Below, piece by piece: positions 24,471-35,500 of a DNA stretch of 64,000 nt (the first letter of the stretch is position 1; every line of letters starts with the position of its first letter). A program made the translations under genes and the position numbers. A model generated the notes under the pieces. The model searched no databases. It was not told the origin of the DNA and saw only the letters and a list, made by a program, of their open reading frames with translations. This DNA is from Nissolia schottii (lineage: Eukaryota; Streptophyta; Magnoliopsida; Fabales; Fabaceae), in assembly GCA_003254905.1 (NCBI GenBank), contig QANU01074048.1:1-64000 (forward strand), given 5' to 3'.

Positions 24471-27369
24471 TATATATCCGTGCATATATATATCCGTGCG
24501 GACGGGAACTACCCGTTGCGCACCTATATCTACACATACTATACATTCGCGGACGGGTACTACCCATTGCGTGTCTATACAAGCCTACGGCTACCACTAC
24601 TAACCATACAATCACACCTCACGCTCTCTGCTGCACCTGCCCTCGCCCCTGACCTACTCGTCCGACTCCTCCTCGGCAGGATCCTCCTCCTCCTCGGGTT
24701 CATCCTAGCTGGACAAGGTAGTCACCTCCGTGAAGTCCCGATGAACGTATCGACGTGGCATCGCAGGGGTTACCCTCTTTCTTGCTGTTGTTCTCCGGCC
24801 ACAGGGACGAGACGGTGGAGTGGACAAAGCTAGATCCACCTTGATTTCTCGCTCTGGGGGAGGGGTTTCTTCATCACCGTTTAGGTTAATAGGGTCGTAC
24901 ATGTTGGCTCCTGGGGTCTCGTCCACCCAAATAGGATCCGTCGACGAGGACCCTGATCCTCTGGGCAATTGTAGAGGAGGTGCTGGCTGCAACTAGGGCT
25001 CAGCGGGTAGGGGCATAGGTACATGTCTCGGTAATTGTGCCAATCCGAGGGTCTCTTTGGTGCGTACGCGTCAGAAGCAAAGCGGCTCTCTTTGGCGGCG
25101 ACGTCATCCGGCTAATCTGGAGTCATACACAAGTGGGGGTAAGTACGGATTCATTCTTAGTGGAAACCTTACGGGGTCTCTATCGCTTTGTTACTCGGGC
25201 AGAGTCCAGGCCACTCAGGAAACCTCTAAGTGTCATGCATACTAGCCCCCTATTGATTATTATCTTTGGCCTATGTCCTGAGCAGCTTTATCTAAGTTAT
25301 TAGGTGATCGAGTGTCTAATCTTGGCATTATCTAGGCTTCGTGCTCATTACTTTAACTCACTTGAGTATGGCAATGCAAAATGGCCTCCTCGTGTTACTT
25401 CTAGTTGACATAATAGTCGTCTCGGGGTGTTCTGTTGACGATACATAATGCATAGTCATACACTTACTTACATACATAGGCATATACATACCTTCATTCA
25501 TTCATATGTATATATACATCTCATGCATGTTGGGGATCTGGGATTCTCTTACGCACCCTATGGCTGCGTCCTTCTTAGTCCTTCCAACCGCGTAACCTTG
25601 GCCTCGGCTACGCCCTCCTTGCGTTCCCTATTATGCTGACCCGACAGCGCTCTTCACCGGGGTGGTAGCTAGCCATTAACATTCATAAGACATCGAGCAA
25701 TGATAGGTACAACCACCCAACTGAAGGGATGGCGAGGGATCGACCCTTTGACTCGATCTGGTGTGGACACGTCAGTCAGCCCTTTGACACGACCATGGTC
25801 AGTCCTATGGCTTGACCTCACCTTTCTTTCATTTGTTGGATGGATCCATCAACCAGGCCTATGCTTGTCTTTCATTTCATTAAGGCCTATGCCTTCTTTC
25901 ATTACTTAGGCCTATGCCTTCATCGTAATAGGGCCTATGCCCGCATTCATAATCTCATGCCTATGCCTGTGGTATCGTATTCAGACCTTTGTCTGCGTTG
26001 TCTTAACCAATCCTATTGCTAAATTGGTGAGGGGCGTGTTTGTAAGACGTGCCAAGAGAAAGGAATCATCCTAATCATATAACTACGTACTTTAACTAAG
26101 GTCTTCCGAGCCCTTGGTGGTCGAAATCTTCCTAACACATTTCTGCTCCCTACGGTTCAATTATGATCTTTTTAGACTTTAGGTGATGACTTCTAGTTAG
26201 CTACGGTTGTCCTAAGTCGTACGACAACCAATTCCTCATGATGCATGCTTCCATATACAGTAACATACATATCTGTACTTGTTGGATCCCATAACATAGT
26301 TTAAAACCTAAGTTCTTCAGGAAGCATTCGAATGACTAGGGTTTCATTTGAATGAATCCTGAGCATTCTTTCATTCGATTAAAAAGGGAATTCAATCGAA
26401 TGAAAACCTCAAAATTCTTTCATTCGGACGAATTGGGAATTCAATCGAATGAAAGTGCTAAAAATCTCACCAAGGCGTGAGTTTTCACATTTCTCCAGAG
26501 GCTTCACTGTAACTTTCAAAACACTATTTCCAGGGTTCCAATCAGTACCGTTATGCTTTTCTTTCATTAAAAATACTCAACCATTTTCACAGCATGACTT
26601 ACCAAATTTCTACTTAAAGTTTTCACAGTCAGCCATATATAAAAATACAGAAAATCATAAAGAAAACCACATAGACAGTGAGTTAGGGTCACCTACATCC
26701 GACAGAGATTTTCATTCGGTAGATTTGCTGGGGATAATTTCCTTGTCGCGATGGCGTCCTCCGGTGATTTTTCTAAAGTCCGAAAAAGTAACTGCAATGT
26801 GCACGAGTAGGACTGAAATTTGTGAAAATGAAAGAAAGTGACGTGAAGTTTTCTGATGGAAAATGGCTATTTATAGCCCCTTTTTCTTTTTCTTTTTTCC
26901 TTTTCTTTTTGTTTTGTTATTCTTATTATTATTTGTCATTATTATATTATATTATTATTATTAAGAAATATCTCTTACTGAAGGTAGAAACTAATGCCTT
27001 CCAGGCCGGTTTCGCTCATGTTTGATCGCGTTTTGTCCAGAACCCTCGTACACGGATGTCCTAAAAATATTCCGGACATACCGTTGCTATCTACTAATTT
27101 TTCTTTTTAATTTTGTGGGTTTAATTAAGGGAATCTCAACTTTATTATCTTATTAAGTAATTTCACAAGCATTTCTGGCATTAGGAAAAATTCTCGTTCG
27201 GACCGAAATTCATTCGAATTCTTCGGCGTAAATACGCAAGACTGTGAAACCCTAACCCTAACTGCGAATCATGAGTTAGGGGAAAAATTCCACTTTCTCG
27301 CCTTCTCGACCAGCTTTTTAATTACCTATCTGCTAGAATTTTTCGTACGGGAAAAGTCAGGATGTTACA
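24065..27369 (-). mobile_element. Solo LTR Ld, reversed, inserted in gag
   Basis: Left end TGAAACACCC and right end AGGATGTTACA. The flanks AAGCG (24060-24064) and AGGTA (27370-27374) match at only 2 of 5 bases; all three differences are transitions. Joining the gag frame across the insert supports a simple insertion. TATTTATA at 26868-26875 is the reversed TATA box. It carries a broken copy of the LTR-encoded cassette (24654-25107), palindromic words at 25882-25995, and CATTCGAATG-type palindromes at about 26325-26455. CATA/TA microsatellite at 24441-24478. Confidence 0.85.
24654..25107 (-). pseudogene. LTR-encoded cassette, broken copy (LTR Ld)
   Basis: Homologue of the intact cassette at 60479-60931, in the sense direction of its LTR. 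It opens MTSPPKRAALLLTR, continues with RIGTITETCTYAP, then after frame disruption DPIWVDETPG, CGRRTTARKRV and YVHRDFTEVTTLSS, and ends DEPEEEEDPAEEESDE before a stop. Stop codons interrupt it after TYAPTR and inside the LSS-DE segment. Function unknown; the composition is a basic middle plus an acidic tail. Confidence 0.75.
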
Positions 27370-28510
27370 AGGTAGCTCAAGCTCGATCTCAACAGGATGC
27401 CAGAATCATGATGCTTGAAATCACGATTCAGACTTACCTCAACAAGTAGCCCACTTCGATACCCAAGGCGGCCAGAACTCGTCACTCCACCACCATTCGA
27501 GCCAACCAAGACAACCATTTTCTATTAGGAATGTTAAACTAGACTTTCCTAAATTCGGCGGCTCGAACGTGCTTGATTTGATCTTCAAAGACAATCAATT
27601 TTTTTATTATTATCAAACGGAGGACACAGATCGGGTAACGATAGCCTCGATTGACATGGACAACGATGATATCCCCTAGTTTAAAATGATGCAGCATGTA
27701 TACCTATTTCATTCATGGCAAGAGCTAACAAGAGCCCTGGAGATTGAATTCAGGCCATCACCATATGAGGTGACTAGAGGTAATTTGTTCAATCTGTCTT
27801 AAAAAACCTCAGTGAATGACTATTACACCACATTTATGGCTCTTGCTAATAGAGTTTATGGGATAAGTCCTGATGCTATGCTTGATTGTTTTGTGAGTGG
27901 TTTAAGGGAAGAAATCAAAAGGGATGTAATTGCACAATCCCCTGAAACCCTGTTAAGAGCAGTGACATTGGCTAGGTAATGCGAAGAAAAATATAGTCAC
28001 ACACCAAGAAATTATGCATCCTCCAACATGAATCACTCTTGGAACCCATCTCAAGCATTAGCCACTAAACCTCCACCAAGATCACATATACCACCATTGC
28101 TGCATAATCCAATGCCTCAGCAAGATAAAAGGAAAAATCAGTCTGCACTGATTAAGAAAATAGGACTAGCAGATTTACAATTTTGAAGAGAACAAGGCTT
28201 ATGTTTCACTTGTGATGAGAAATACACCAATCATAAATGTCCCAACCGGTACCTTATATCTAGCAAGTAGATGAGGATGAGTACACAAATTCACATCAAG
28301 GCATGGATAAAGCAACACAATAGAAAGAATAGGAAACAGAAACTGAGACCACAGTGCATCATTTATCCCTAAATGCATTGAATGGGGACAGAGGGGTGAA
28401 GGATATTAGGTTTGCTGGCGCTATATATGGTCATCCAATTCAAGTTTTTGTAAATGGAGAAAGCTCAGATAACTTTTTACAACTAAGACTAGCTAAATTT
28501 CTCAATTGAA
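27370..28510 (+). pseudogene. Reina-like chromovirus gag core and start of protease, degenerate
   Basis: Gag packages the retroelement RNA. Direct signs: KLDFPKFGGSN (about 27540), DYYTTFMALANRVYGISPDA (about 27815), EEIKRDVIAQSPETLLRAV (about 27910), and a zinc-knuckle variant CFTCDEKYTNHKC (about 28205). It is followed by VHHLSLNALNG and VFVNGESSDNFLQ, the start of the protease with the catalytic Asp replaced by Asn. At least four in-frame stops occur; at least two fit C-to-T or G-to-A change of Trp and Gln codons. The frame is lost near 28510, just before the 23-bp repeat array. Plus-strand orientation differs from LTR Ld. Confidence 0.88.
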
Positions 28511-28536
28511 ACTACTCCTAAGTGTAGAGTTATAGT

Positions 28537-28925
28537 GAACAAACCTACTTAATTGTAATGGACAAACCCCAATACAAATAATAAACAAACCTATCAAAAT
28601 AAAATGAACAAACCTATTTAACTGGAATGAACAAACCCCAATACAAGGACTGAACAAATACTTATTACTAAAACGAACAAACCCATATAGCTATGGTGAA
28701 CAAACCACTTATTAAAAATGAACAAAACTGATGAAACGAATTGAACAAACCTTTCCACCGAAAAGGAACAAACCTATAAACGACAAGTGAACAAACCAAT
28801 ACACATATAATGAACAAACATTGCTAACTTAATTGAACAAACACTGATTACTAAAACGAACAAACCAATAAACACACAATGAATAAACCTACACAACTAG
28901 ATTGACCAAAATCGAATTTCTAAAC
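28537..28925 (+). repeat. 23-bp periodic array, 17 units with GAACAAACC core
   Basis: Unit starts at 28537, 28560, 28583, 28606, 28629, 28652, 28675, 28698, 28720, 28743, 28766, 28789, 28812, 28835, 28858, 28881 and 28904. Spacing is exactly 23 bp except one 22-bp step. The first nine bases (GAACAAACC) are conserved in most units; the remaining ~14 bases vary widely but stay A-rich. Confidence 0.95.
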
Positions 28926-28970
28926 ATAACAACCCCTTTGTCTCGTTCGATATGTATCTCTTATTGGAGT

Positions 28971-29034
28971 GTTTGTTTATGCATTATATTTTAGTTTGTT
29001 CATTGTCAGACAACCAGTTTGTTCATTGTTCATT
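28971..29034 (-). repeat. Inverted continuation of the 23-bp array
   Basis: The complementary core GTTTGTT(C/T)AT occurs at 28971, 28994 and 29017, again exactly 23 bp apart and in the opposite orientation to 28537-28925. Confidence 0.9.
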
Positions 29035-29039
29035 GTTTA

Positions 29040-29600
29040 ATGTATCGGCGCTTGATCAAACTCAATACGTGGGTTTGTTAGAAACAACAGAGGACGTGTT
29101 AGGTCTGCCGTCCAATGTGAGGAAGAGACGATGTGAGCATATGTGATGGAGGACGTGAACGTCGTTTGGTGGTAGCGGTTGAAGGACGTGATGGAGGAGG
29201 AGAGCGGATTTGAGTGGTGACGTCGATGGCGGTGCAGCAGCACACATGAAAATAATTGAGGGAGTGAGGCGGCGTATGTGAGGCGGTGTGAAATAAAGAG
29301 AGAGGGGAAGGGAGCGATTGGGGAGGAAAAAAAATAGAGATTGTGAGAAATATGAGAGAGAAGGAACAAATTGAAATATAATTAATAAGAGAAAGGAATA
29401 TAAATCATTATACATATAAAATGTTTGTTGACTACATAGTGGCACCAAATTTTGTGTACAAAAGAGACTTTTTCCTATAATAGTCATGTTTAACGGCATC
29501 ATGAACTCTAATCCACACGTTAAAATGGGTTATGGCTGTCATGTTTCTCTCTCTCCCCCCAACAGTTTTGAGAGCAATCATGTACAAAACTTACCTCCCT
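29040..29600. other. Unassigned GC-richer sequence between the array and the kinase gene
   Basis: Contains GA-rich sequence (29180-29400) and a candidate terminal motif near 29435-29480 (TGGCACCAAATTTTGTG followed by AGAGACTTTTTCC). No gene is supported. Confidence 0.35.
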
Positions 29601-29695
29601 CTTCCTCGCCATTTTGTGCGGGAACACCAGAAAATGTTGTCATCCATCTTTGTTCCTTGCCTGACCTGATCTCACACACACACACTTCCTCCTTC

Positions 29696-29726
29696 TGGTT
29701 TTGGTTTTGGTTTTGGTTTTGGTTTC
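29696..29726 (+). repeat. (GGTTTT)n microsatellite
   Basis: About five tandem GGTTTT units upstream of the kinase gene, preceded by a short CA run. Confidence 0.9.
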
Positions 29727-30184
29727 CCATATGCCAACTTAGTGCAGTTTGTTTCTTTGTTAATTCCTTAGGCCCCGTTGGTTAATTGGCATGTGGGTTT
29801 TGGTGGGTTTATGCATATGATTCAACAGGGTAGTCCTCCAAACTTACTTTTTGCTCCTATTTCTGTTTAGTTTCGGGAACCCCATTGGCTCCCTTGAGAT
29901 CAATCAACTTTTTGGAGCTCTCATTCTTTTGCTTTCATGGTTATTTAGAAAATCTAAATTAGACTCTCTCCGGTTCTTGCTATCAAAAGTCTCAAATCAA
30001 CCTATATCACATTTTGTGCTCATAGCAAAAAAAGATATACATAGGTGAGGAAGCTTTTGATAGATTGAAAACTTGGGGTGTCTATAGGATTTTAAATGAT
30101 CTAAATTGATACAACTTGTCCTTTTTTCTTTTATAAAATATTAAGGTTTTCAGATTGAGTATCTGAATCAAAGACCTTAGAGAA

Positions 30185-32250
30185 ATGAGTTGCTTTTCAT
30201 GTTTTTCAACCCATGAAAAGAAAGTACAAAAGAGGCCTAACAACAACAACAACAACAACGGGAAGAGGATGCAAATGCATGCCGATCAACCACCCAAGGA
30301 AGCAGCCCAAACTCACCAACAGCGGCTAGGTAATTGAAACCCCTAACATTTCTCTAGCAAATTCAGTTATCTGCATCTTTTTTGTTTTTTTGGCATTGTC
30401 ATGCATGTGTCCCTGCTATCAAATTTCAAAGTTAAATTAACTTGCTGAGGAGGCGTTCATGCTTCTACCGTTTCTTAATCACCAATAAAATTTAATATAA
30501 TCTTGGATTGGCAAATTGGAATAAAAGACCTCGTTTATTCCTAATGTATTGCTTGGAAAGAGAAGCGACTGGTGAGAGAGATTCATGCTGAACCAATGGG
30601 GGTTGGTCCAATTGGTAAGTAAGCGGCTTGGTATCGCTTAAGCAATGTCTCAAGCTCGAGACCTTGTCTACATAGTTATCCCCGCTAGGAGACTCACCCG
30701 CCATAGTCAGGTGCGCGACCCGGGTCGACCTGTATCAGTCAAGGGCTAAGCCTTAGATACCGGGCAGACAACCTAAAAAAAGAAAGAGATTCAAGCTGGA
30801 AATTTGCCTCACGACGTAGACGTTGACGCGTGCGTCATTTTATTTTGCACAGATAATAATTATCACAGGGCAAGGGCCAGCCCACAAAGAGAACCTAATA
30901 TAATAAACAAGGAAGCCCACAAAGATAATGGGAGCTATAACATTGCTGCACATACGTTCACTTTCCGGGAATTGGCTGCTACCACAAAGAACTTCAGGCA
31001 GGAATGCCTAATAGGTGAAGGTGGATTTGGGAGGGTATATAGAGGGCGACTTCCAAAAACCAACCAGGTAGGACAAATTTCACTTAATTTGCATTTATTC
31101 TAAAGTTATTGCCTTTTTGTTTATATTGGCAAAATATAAAAAAAAATAAAAAAATTGAAGGGTTAATTTGGCATTGACATTTGTGTTTTTTAACTGTAGG
31201 AAGTAGCCGTGAAGCAACTTGACAGGAATGGATTGCAGGGGAACAGAGAGTTCCTTGTTGAGGTGTTAATGTTAAGCCTGTTGCACCATCAAAATCTAGT
31301 GAACCTAATTGGATATTGTGCTGATGGAGATCAGAGAATATTGGTGTATGAGTACATGCCATTGGGATCTCTTGAGGACCATCTACTTGGTAAGATAAGA
31401 TCCTCTTCGCCTGAGTTATTTTTATTTTGGATTTTAAATGTTTAATACATGTTGCTAGTTTCTCTGTTAAGAATCCCAAACAATGTAAGAGGAAAAACAA
31501 AAGAACAACTATGTCCGTATAAGCAAAAACGATTTTTTTCAAACATGCACGAAATCTCAGTCCATATAAATCGAACTCCGGCAAAAATGAGAGGTCAGAA
31601 TAGTATGAGATGGAGAAGGAAGTGATGACTAATAATTGTCCCAGAAATTAACATAATAACCAACCGGGGTTGGTGCAAGCGGTAAGCGGCTTAGTATAGC
31701 ATAATTAACATAATATTTCGGTATTTCCTCAGTAATTTAGTATGTTTATGTGCGGTGCTGCATCCTTTCTAACAAGAACATTAATTCATTGGCTCATTTT
31801 CATTATCTTACCGAACTTCAAATGCAGATCTTCATCCACAACAAAAACCCCTAGACTGGTTCACCAGAATGAAGATAGCATTAGACGCCGCGAAGGGTCT
31901 AGAATACTTGCACGACAAGGCGAACCCGCCGGTTATCTTCCGCGACTTGAAATCCTCCAACATCTTGCTTGACAACGATTTTAATGCCAAGCTCTCTGAT
32001 TTTGGACTAGCCAAGCTTGGACCAACAGGGGACAAGTCCCATGTCTCTTCAAGAGTAATGGGAACTTACGGGTACTGCGCTCCTGAGTATCAAAGAACAG
32101 GCCAGCTCACCGTGAAATCAGATGTTTACAGCTTTGGAGTTGTTCTGCTCGAATTGATCACCGGAAGGAGAGCCGTCGACAACACCAGACCAGCACGGCA
32201 GCAAAACCTGGTTTCTTGGGTGAGTTTCCCTGCTCATATATATATATATA

Positions 32251-32288
<38 letters not shown>

Positions 32289-32908
32289 NNNNNNNNNNNN
32301 NNNNNNNNNNNNNNNNNNNNNNNNNNNNNNNNNNNNNNNNNNNNNNNNNNNNNNNNNNNNNNNNNNNNNNNNNNNNNNNNNNNNNNNNNNNNNNNNNNNN
32401 NNNNNNNNNNNNNNNNNNNNNNNNNNNNNNNNNNNNNNNNNNNNNNNNNNNNNNNNNNNNNNNNNNNNNNNNNNNNNNNNNNNNNNNNNNNNNNNNNNNN
32501 NNNNNNNNNNNNNNNNNNNNNNNNNNNNNNNNNNNNNNNNNNNNNNNNNNNNNNNNNNNNNNNNNNNNNNNNNNNNNNNNNNNNNNNNNNNNNNNNNNNN
32601 NNNNNNNNNNNNNNNNNNNNNNNNNNNNNNNNNNNNNNNNNNNNNNNNNNNNNNNNNNNNNNNNNNNNNNNNNNNNNNNNNNNNNNNNNNNNNNNNNNNN
32701 NNNNNNNNNNNNNNNNNNNNNNNNNNNNNNNNNNNNNNNNNNNNNNNNNNNNNNNNNNNNNNNNNNNGCAGAGCAAGGAACCACTTTGAATCTGATTGAT
32801 GATGACAGCATTTTGGAACGCCAAAGAGCGGTCGCTGAAGCCATGGAATGGGGCTCCAATACTAGGAACAAGGCTGCACCTCAGCATGAGAGTGCATCCT
32901 CTTTGTAA
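30185..32908 (+). CDS. PBL-type receptor-like cytoplasmic kinase (RLCK-VII), C-terminal kinase part missing in gap
   Basis: Ser/Thr kinase of the plasma-membrane-associated PBS1-like group, which relays signals from cell-surface receptors. Exons: 30185-30329, 30853-31067, 31200-31389, 31828-32219, then a last exon whose visible part is 32768-32908. Junctions are GT/AG and in frame. The N-terminus MSCFSCF offers cysteines for acylation, followed by seven Asn. [13 protein letters not shown] precedes the glycine loop GEGGFGRVY (103-111); Lys125 is in VAVK. The catalytic loop reads FRDLKSSN (Asp223), DFG is 241-243, and GYCAPEY is the APE motif (270). The family usually has YRDLK. The segment after NLVSW (314) falls in 479 Ns. 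The visible tail ends [13 protein letters not shown] then stop. The closest match I know of is PBL23/PBL27-like. SINEs sit in introns 1 and 3. Confidence 0.92.
30591..30784 (+). mobile_element. tRNA-derived SINE in kinase intron 1
   Basis: The left part carries an A-box-like TTGGTAAGTAAGCGG and a B-box-like AGCTCGAGACC; the right end is an A-rich tail. It is flanked by AGAGATTCATGCTG (30577-30590) and AGAGATTCAAGCTG (30785-30798), a 14-bp target duplication with one mismatch, which fixes both ends. Confidence 0.9.
31659..31703 (+). mobile_element. 3'-truncated copy of the same SINE in kinase intron 3
   Basis: Only 45 bp of the SINE 5' end (GGGGTTGGTGCAAGCGGTAA) remain, yet it is flanked by a perfect 12-bp duplication ATTAACATAATA (31647-31658 and 31704-31715). 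It has no A-tail. Confidence 0.8.
32236..32288. repeat. (AT)n microsatellite next to the gap
   Basis: TA dinucleotides with one TTCATA interruption in intron 4 of the kinase gene, running into the Ns. It probably caused the assembly break. Confidence 0.95.
32289..32767. other. Assembly gap (479 N) inside the kinase gene
   Basis: Run of N hiding the rest of intron 4 and the coding sequence for the last kinase subdomains. Confidence 0.99.
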
Positions 32909-33313
32909 ACCGTACCTACAAGACGGAGAGAACTCAAAAGATACTTGTATTCAAGAAAAGGAGGGTTTTTTTTTTTGTTTTTTTTTTTATTTTTACTGTA
33001 ATGCCCCCATTTTCAAAATTTATTATCGAAATATCACTGTTTCAAAGCACATTACAAAACTACGCTTGTTTTGGACAACGTGGCAGGCGAGTTGGTGTGA
33101 CAGGGCCACGTAGGACTTGCCAAACCAATTTGTCTTTTTTGCTTGAAATCGCCAATTCTCTTGGTGTTTTCGGCTTGAAATCACCAAATCCCTTGGCGTT
33201 TTCAGCTGCTGACATGACAGTTAACTGTTGAGGCTAGTGTAAGACAGTCAAATAGAGGGGTGCTAAGTGTAATTTCAATAAACCACAGGAAAAGACAATG
33301 AAATTTACCCTTT

Positions 33314-33530
33314 ACCTTTTGGGTTAAATATGTTTTTAGTCCGTCATAAATTTTGAATTTTGTATTTTACCTCTCATGAATTTTTTTTACTAAAAAGTGT
33401 CCCTCATAATTTTTTTGTAAGGTTTTAGTCTCTGCTGTCATGTTAAGCCGTTAATTACTGACATGACAATTAACTTAGTTGATCACATGGTAGGTCACAT
33501 GCCACGCACGTGACACACTTGACCCAATCA
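33314..33530 (+). mobile_element. Truncated MULE-type MITE
   Basis: Starts GGGTTAAATATGTTTTTAGT and continues like the complete copy at 35221-35500, including the CCGTTAATT...TGACATGACA middle. The right half is absent. Confidence 0.65.
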
Positions 33531-33577
33531 TTGCTTCCTCTACTTACTCATGCATTGCTTTCAGCAGATACTAGTAT

Positions 33578-33615
33578 TCTTCTTCTTCTTCTTCTTCTTC
33601 TTCTTCTTCTTCTTC
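33578..33615. repeat. (TTC)n microsatellite
   Basis: About 12 TTC units. Confidence 0.95.
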
Positions 33616-34009
33616 GCTATAGCTCCGTGAGCCGCCACTGCCGCTGCTAGCAAAGGGAGAAAAATAACCTAGGTGTACAATAGATGTGCAATGTCTAGGT
33701 GTGCAAGAATAATTACCCTTTATTTTTTGGTATGAGGACTAAAGTAAAGTTATTGTGATTGGGTTCTTAATGGAAAAAAATATTAAGCCAATGCATGAGC
33801 CCAAAAAAATGTGAATGATGGCCCATATTGTAGCTCATTTGGTATGCAAACTTAAAATTTTTGTTTTAATGACCAAAAGGGAGCTTTTAAGACTTTCATC
33901 GATTTAAAGTGTAAAACATATCACTTTTACTTCACTCATCTTTTGAGTAAAATCTAAAATGTTTTTAAGTATCAAAAGCGTAAAAACTATTCATTTTAAT
34001 CTTTAATTT

Positions 34010-34220
34010 GGACTTTTAACTACCTTGTATGGTATCTTGACTTCAAATCAATCTTAGAAAACACTCATGCTTCTCTGAACTTATCCATGAGGTCAGTTGT
34101 CCAAGGTATAGGGTACTTGTTTGTATGGTGACCTTGTTCAACTGCCTACAATCCACACACAACCTCACGTTCTCATCCTTTTTAAGGAATGACACCAAGG
34201 CACTCCACAGTGAGGTACTA
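34010..34220 (-). pseudogene. Ty3/gypsy reverse-transcriptase fragment
   Basis: Minus-strand reading LVSFLKKDENVRLCVDCRQL and NKVTIQTSTLYLGQL matches the N-terminal RT segment of gypsy elements. It ends at the start of LTR Le. It is isolated and opposite in orientation to the chromodomain fragment on the far side of Le. Confidence 0.8.
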
Positions 34221-34411
34221 TGTAACATCTCAATTTTGACCCTCTTTGGATTAACTAATCCTTTGTTTCTTAAAATTCACGGTAAGTGAATTTATTCCAT
34301 ATTGTCGAAAAATATTATAACATGACAACGTAGGATTGTTTAATTTATTATTTGAGAATTTATTATTAATTAATTAATTAATTAGAAATTAACATTAATA
34401 TAATTATGATT

Positions 34412-34509
34412 AAGTCATTAGAATTTGTCTAGTGGTGAGGGGTTTGAGTAGTATGCATGAGATCCTAAGTTCAAACCTTCATTGAATGTAATTTCTGACG
34501 AAAAAAAAC
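34412..34509 (+). mobile_element. Short tRNA-like SINE in LTR Le
   Basis: TCTAGTGGTGAGG (A-box-like) and AGTTCAAACCTTC (B-box-like), an A-tail, and flanking TATGATT copies at 34405-34411 and 34510-34516. Confidence 0.6.
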
Positions 34510-35220
34510 TATGATTTTATTTAGGCAATAAATAGCAAAGGACTAATTTTATTACTTCTAAAAATCATTTAAATAGTTTTTTTATATGTCTCGTGATCTC
34601 AAAATATCCCTTTTACCATGAAGAAGTTTTATATATTCTCTGTTTATATTCAAAATTATGTCTTCTCTTTTTGTATCCGTGCGATAAAAGTTCAATTTTC
34701 TGTAACACTTAGGAAAATTATCTGCAAGTAGAAAATCATTCTAGATACCTCATATAGGTTCTAGTAGCTTTTTCCAATGACCTTTAGTTTTCAAAAAATT
34801 TTCTATGTCCTTATCCAGACCAAAGACTGATTTGATATTTCTTTCTATAAGTGAAAATAGCACCATATTGGTGAAATATATTATATTAATTTATAAATTA
34901 GAAAAATATATGTTTTCATGTCTAAAAAATAAAAATATTTCTTAATTTGATTTATAAACTCTTGAAAATGAATTTTTAGTTATATTATCAGTATGATAAT
35001 TGATTTGTTAATATAATTAACTGTCCAAAGAAATAAATAGTTTTTGGATTAAAAAAATTATAAGAATCATATTTTATAATATTATTTCATTTTAAGTAAT
35101 TTTCGTTAATTTCAAAAGGATACCTAGAATTTCTAGTTAAGTTAAATTAAGAATCCGCAATTAACTATTTATTTAGAAAAGACTTCAAATCTACCTATCT
35201 TAACAAATTAAATTTCAAAA

Positions 35221-35500
35221 GGGTTGAATGTGCTTTTAATCCGTCAAAAATTACAAATTTTGTGTTTTACATATGAAAAAAAATTGTTAGAAAATAGTTC
35301 CTGACAAATTTTGTTTGTAGGATTTAGTCTTTGCCATTAGGATGAGCCGTTAACTGTCACATCGGCAGTTAATGGCCCACCTTAATGGTAGTGACTAAAT
35401 CCTACGAAAAAATTTGTTAGGGACTATTTCCTAACAAAAAAAAATTTCAGAGATAAAACACAAAATTTACAATTTTTTAGGTACTAAATATATTTAACCC
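35221..35500. mobile_element. Complete MULE-type MITE, 280 bp, with 9-bp target duplication
   Basis: Inverted ends GGGTTGAATGTGCTTTTAAT and, on the minus strand, GGGTTAAATATATTTAGTAC. Flanks ATTTCAAAA at 35212-35220 and 35501-35509 are identical, 9 bp long, as expected for Mutator-like transposition. Confidence 0.92.

Noticed and set aside
28537..28925. Resemblance of the 23-bp array to a CRISPR array (constant core, variable spacer)
   Set aside because: The core is only 9-10 bp, the pitch is far too short, the host is a plant nuclear genome, and no cas genes are present.
29062..29502. Minus-strand 146-codon frame next to the 23-bp array
   Set aside because: Low-complexity Ser/Pro/Leu/Phe composition from GA-rich DNA; no conserved motif.
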